From assembly GCA_964017155.1 (NCBI GenBank), contig OZ024861.1:23892713-23956712 (forward strand): a stretch of 64,000 nucleotides of DNA. Reading direction: 5' to 3'. Below the pieces are notes generated by a model. That model ran no database searches. It was given only the letters and a program-made list of their open reading frames with translations, and was not told the DNA's origin. The first letter of the stretch is position 1. Every line of letters begins with the position of its first letter. Source of the DNA: Oasisia sp. SBJ-2009 (taxonomy: Eukaryota; Annelida; Polychaeta; Sabellida; Siboglinidae). Position numbers and translations under genes: made by a program. Below, one piece after another: positions 63,882 through 64,000 of the stretch.

Positions 63882-64000
63882 TGAAACGTGTCGTCTTGGC
63901 CTGACATATGTGTAGTCGGATTGTCCGACTCATCTCGCATTCATACGTATCTGATTCGACACCAGAAGTACTGAACAAATCACTTTATTATGATTACAAG
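63882..64000 (-). repeat. Third LTR of the same family, cut by window end
   Basis: The first 119 bp of the plus-strand LTR sequence, in the same orientation as the other two, with the roughly 36-bp segment present as in 58458-58683. Differences include ACATATGTG for ACATCTGTG and TATGATTACAAG for TACAATTACAAG. Confidence 0.93.

Overview
The window looks like metazoan genomic DNA, most likely from a marine invertebrate. It has no bacterial gene layout. It holds one recognisable single-copy animal gene (TENT5/FAM46), non-LTR and LTR retrotransposon debris, tRNA-derived SINEs with RNA polymerase III boxes, TIR elements and a very heavy load of micro- and minisatellites. I cannot assign a phylum from sequence alone; a mollusc or other lophotrochozoan is a guess.

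Layout. 1-5 kb: a 2.6-kb 25-bp minisatellite, then a LINE 3' remnant and a mariner-like transposase fragment. 5-12 kb: microsatellites, an old tandem duplication, a MITE with long TIRs (8762-9222), a CT/GT-rich array and a 29-bp minisatellite. 12-20 kb: an unclassified repeat (two copies), an RTE-like LINE remnant, a 14-bp minisatellite, a SINE split by a small TIR element, a perfect (CGT)245 array and compound trinucleotide arrays. 20-34 kb: two inverted-repeat structures, a LINE RT remnant, long GT/CA arrays, three SINE copies and 37-bp and 36-bp minisatellites. 34-40 kb: TENT5 on the minus strand with a long AT-rich non-coding 3' side. 40.8-44.2 kb: a 3.3-kb TIR element holding exon-like pieces, a LINE 3' end and an AT palindrome. 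44-50 kb: non-coding sequence with a CRE/TATA cluster, then a perfect hexanucleotide array of 139 copies. 50.9-53.3 kb: a 37-bp minisatellite and a CR1/Jockey-type LINE between two CT tracts. 54-58 kb: a repeat copy, a SINE and the second MITE copy. 58.5-63.2 kb: a degraded Ty3/Gypsy-type LTR retrotransposon on the minus strand, with a third same-family LTR running off the window end.

TENT5 is the only convincing host gene. All other protein-like sequence is transposon-derived and broken, or is a by-product of tandem repeats with no stop codons. I found no operon, CRISPR array, defence system or evident new enzymatic system. The most unusual content is structural: very long perfect microsatellites, nested insertions, and a TIR family (ends CCCAGATAGC) present both as a 252-bp mini-element and as a 3.3-kb element with splice-like exons.
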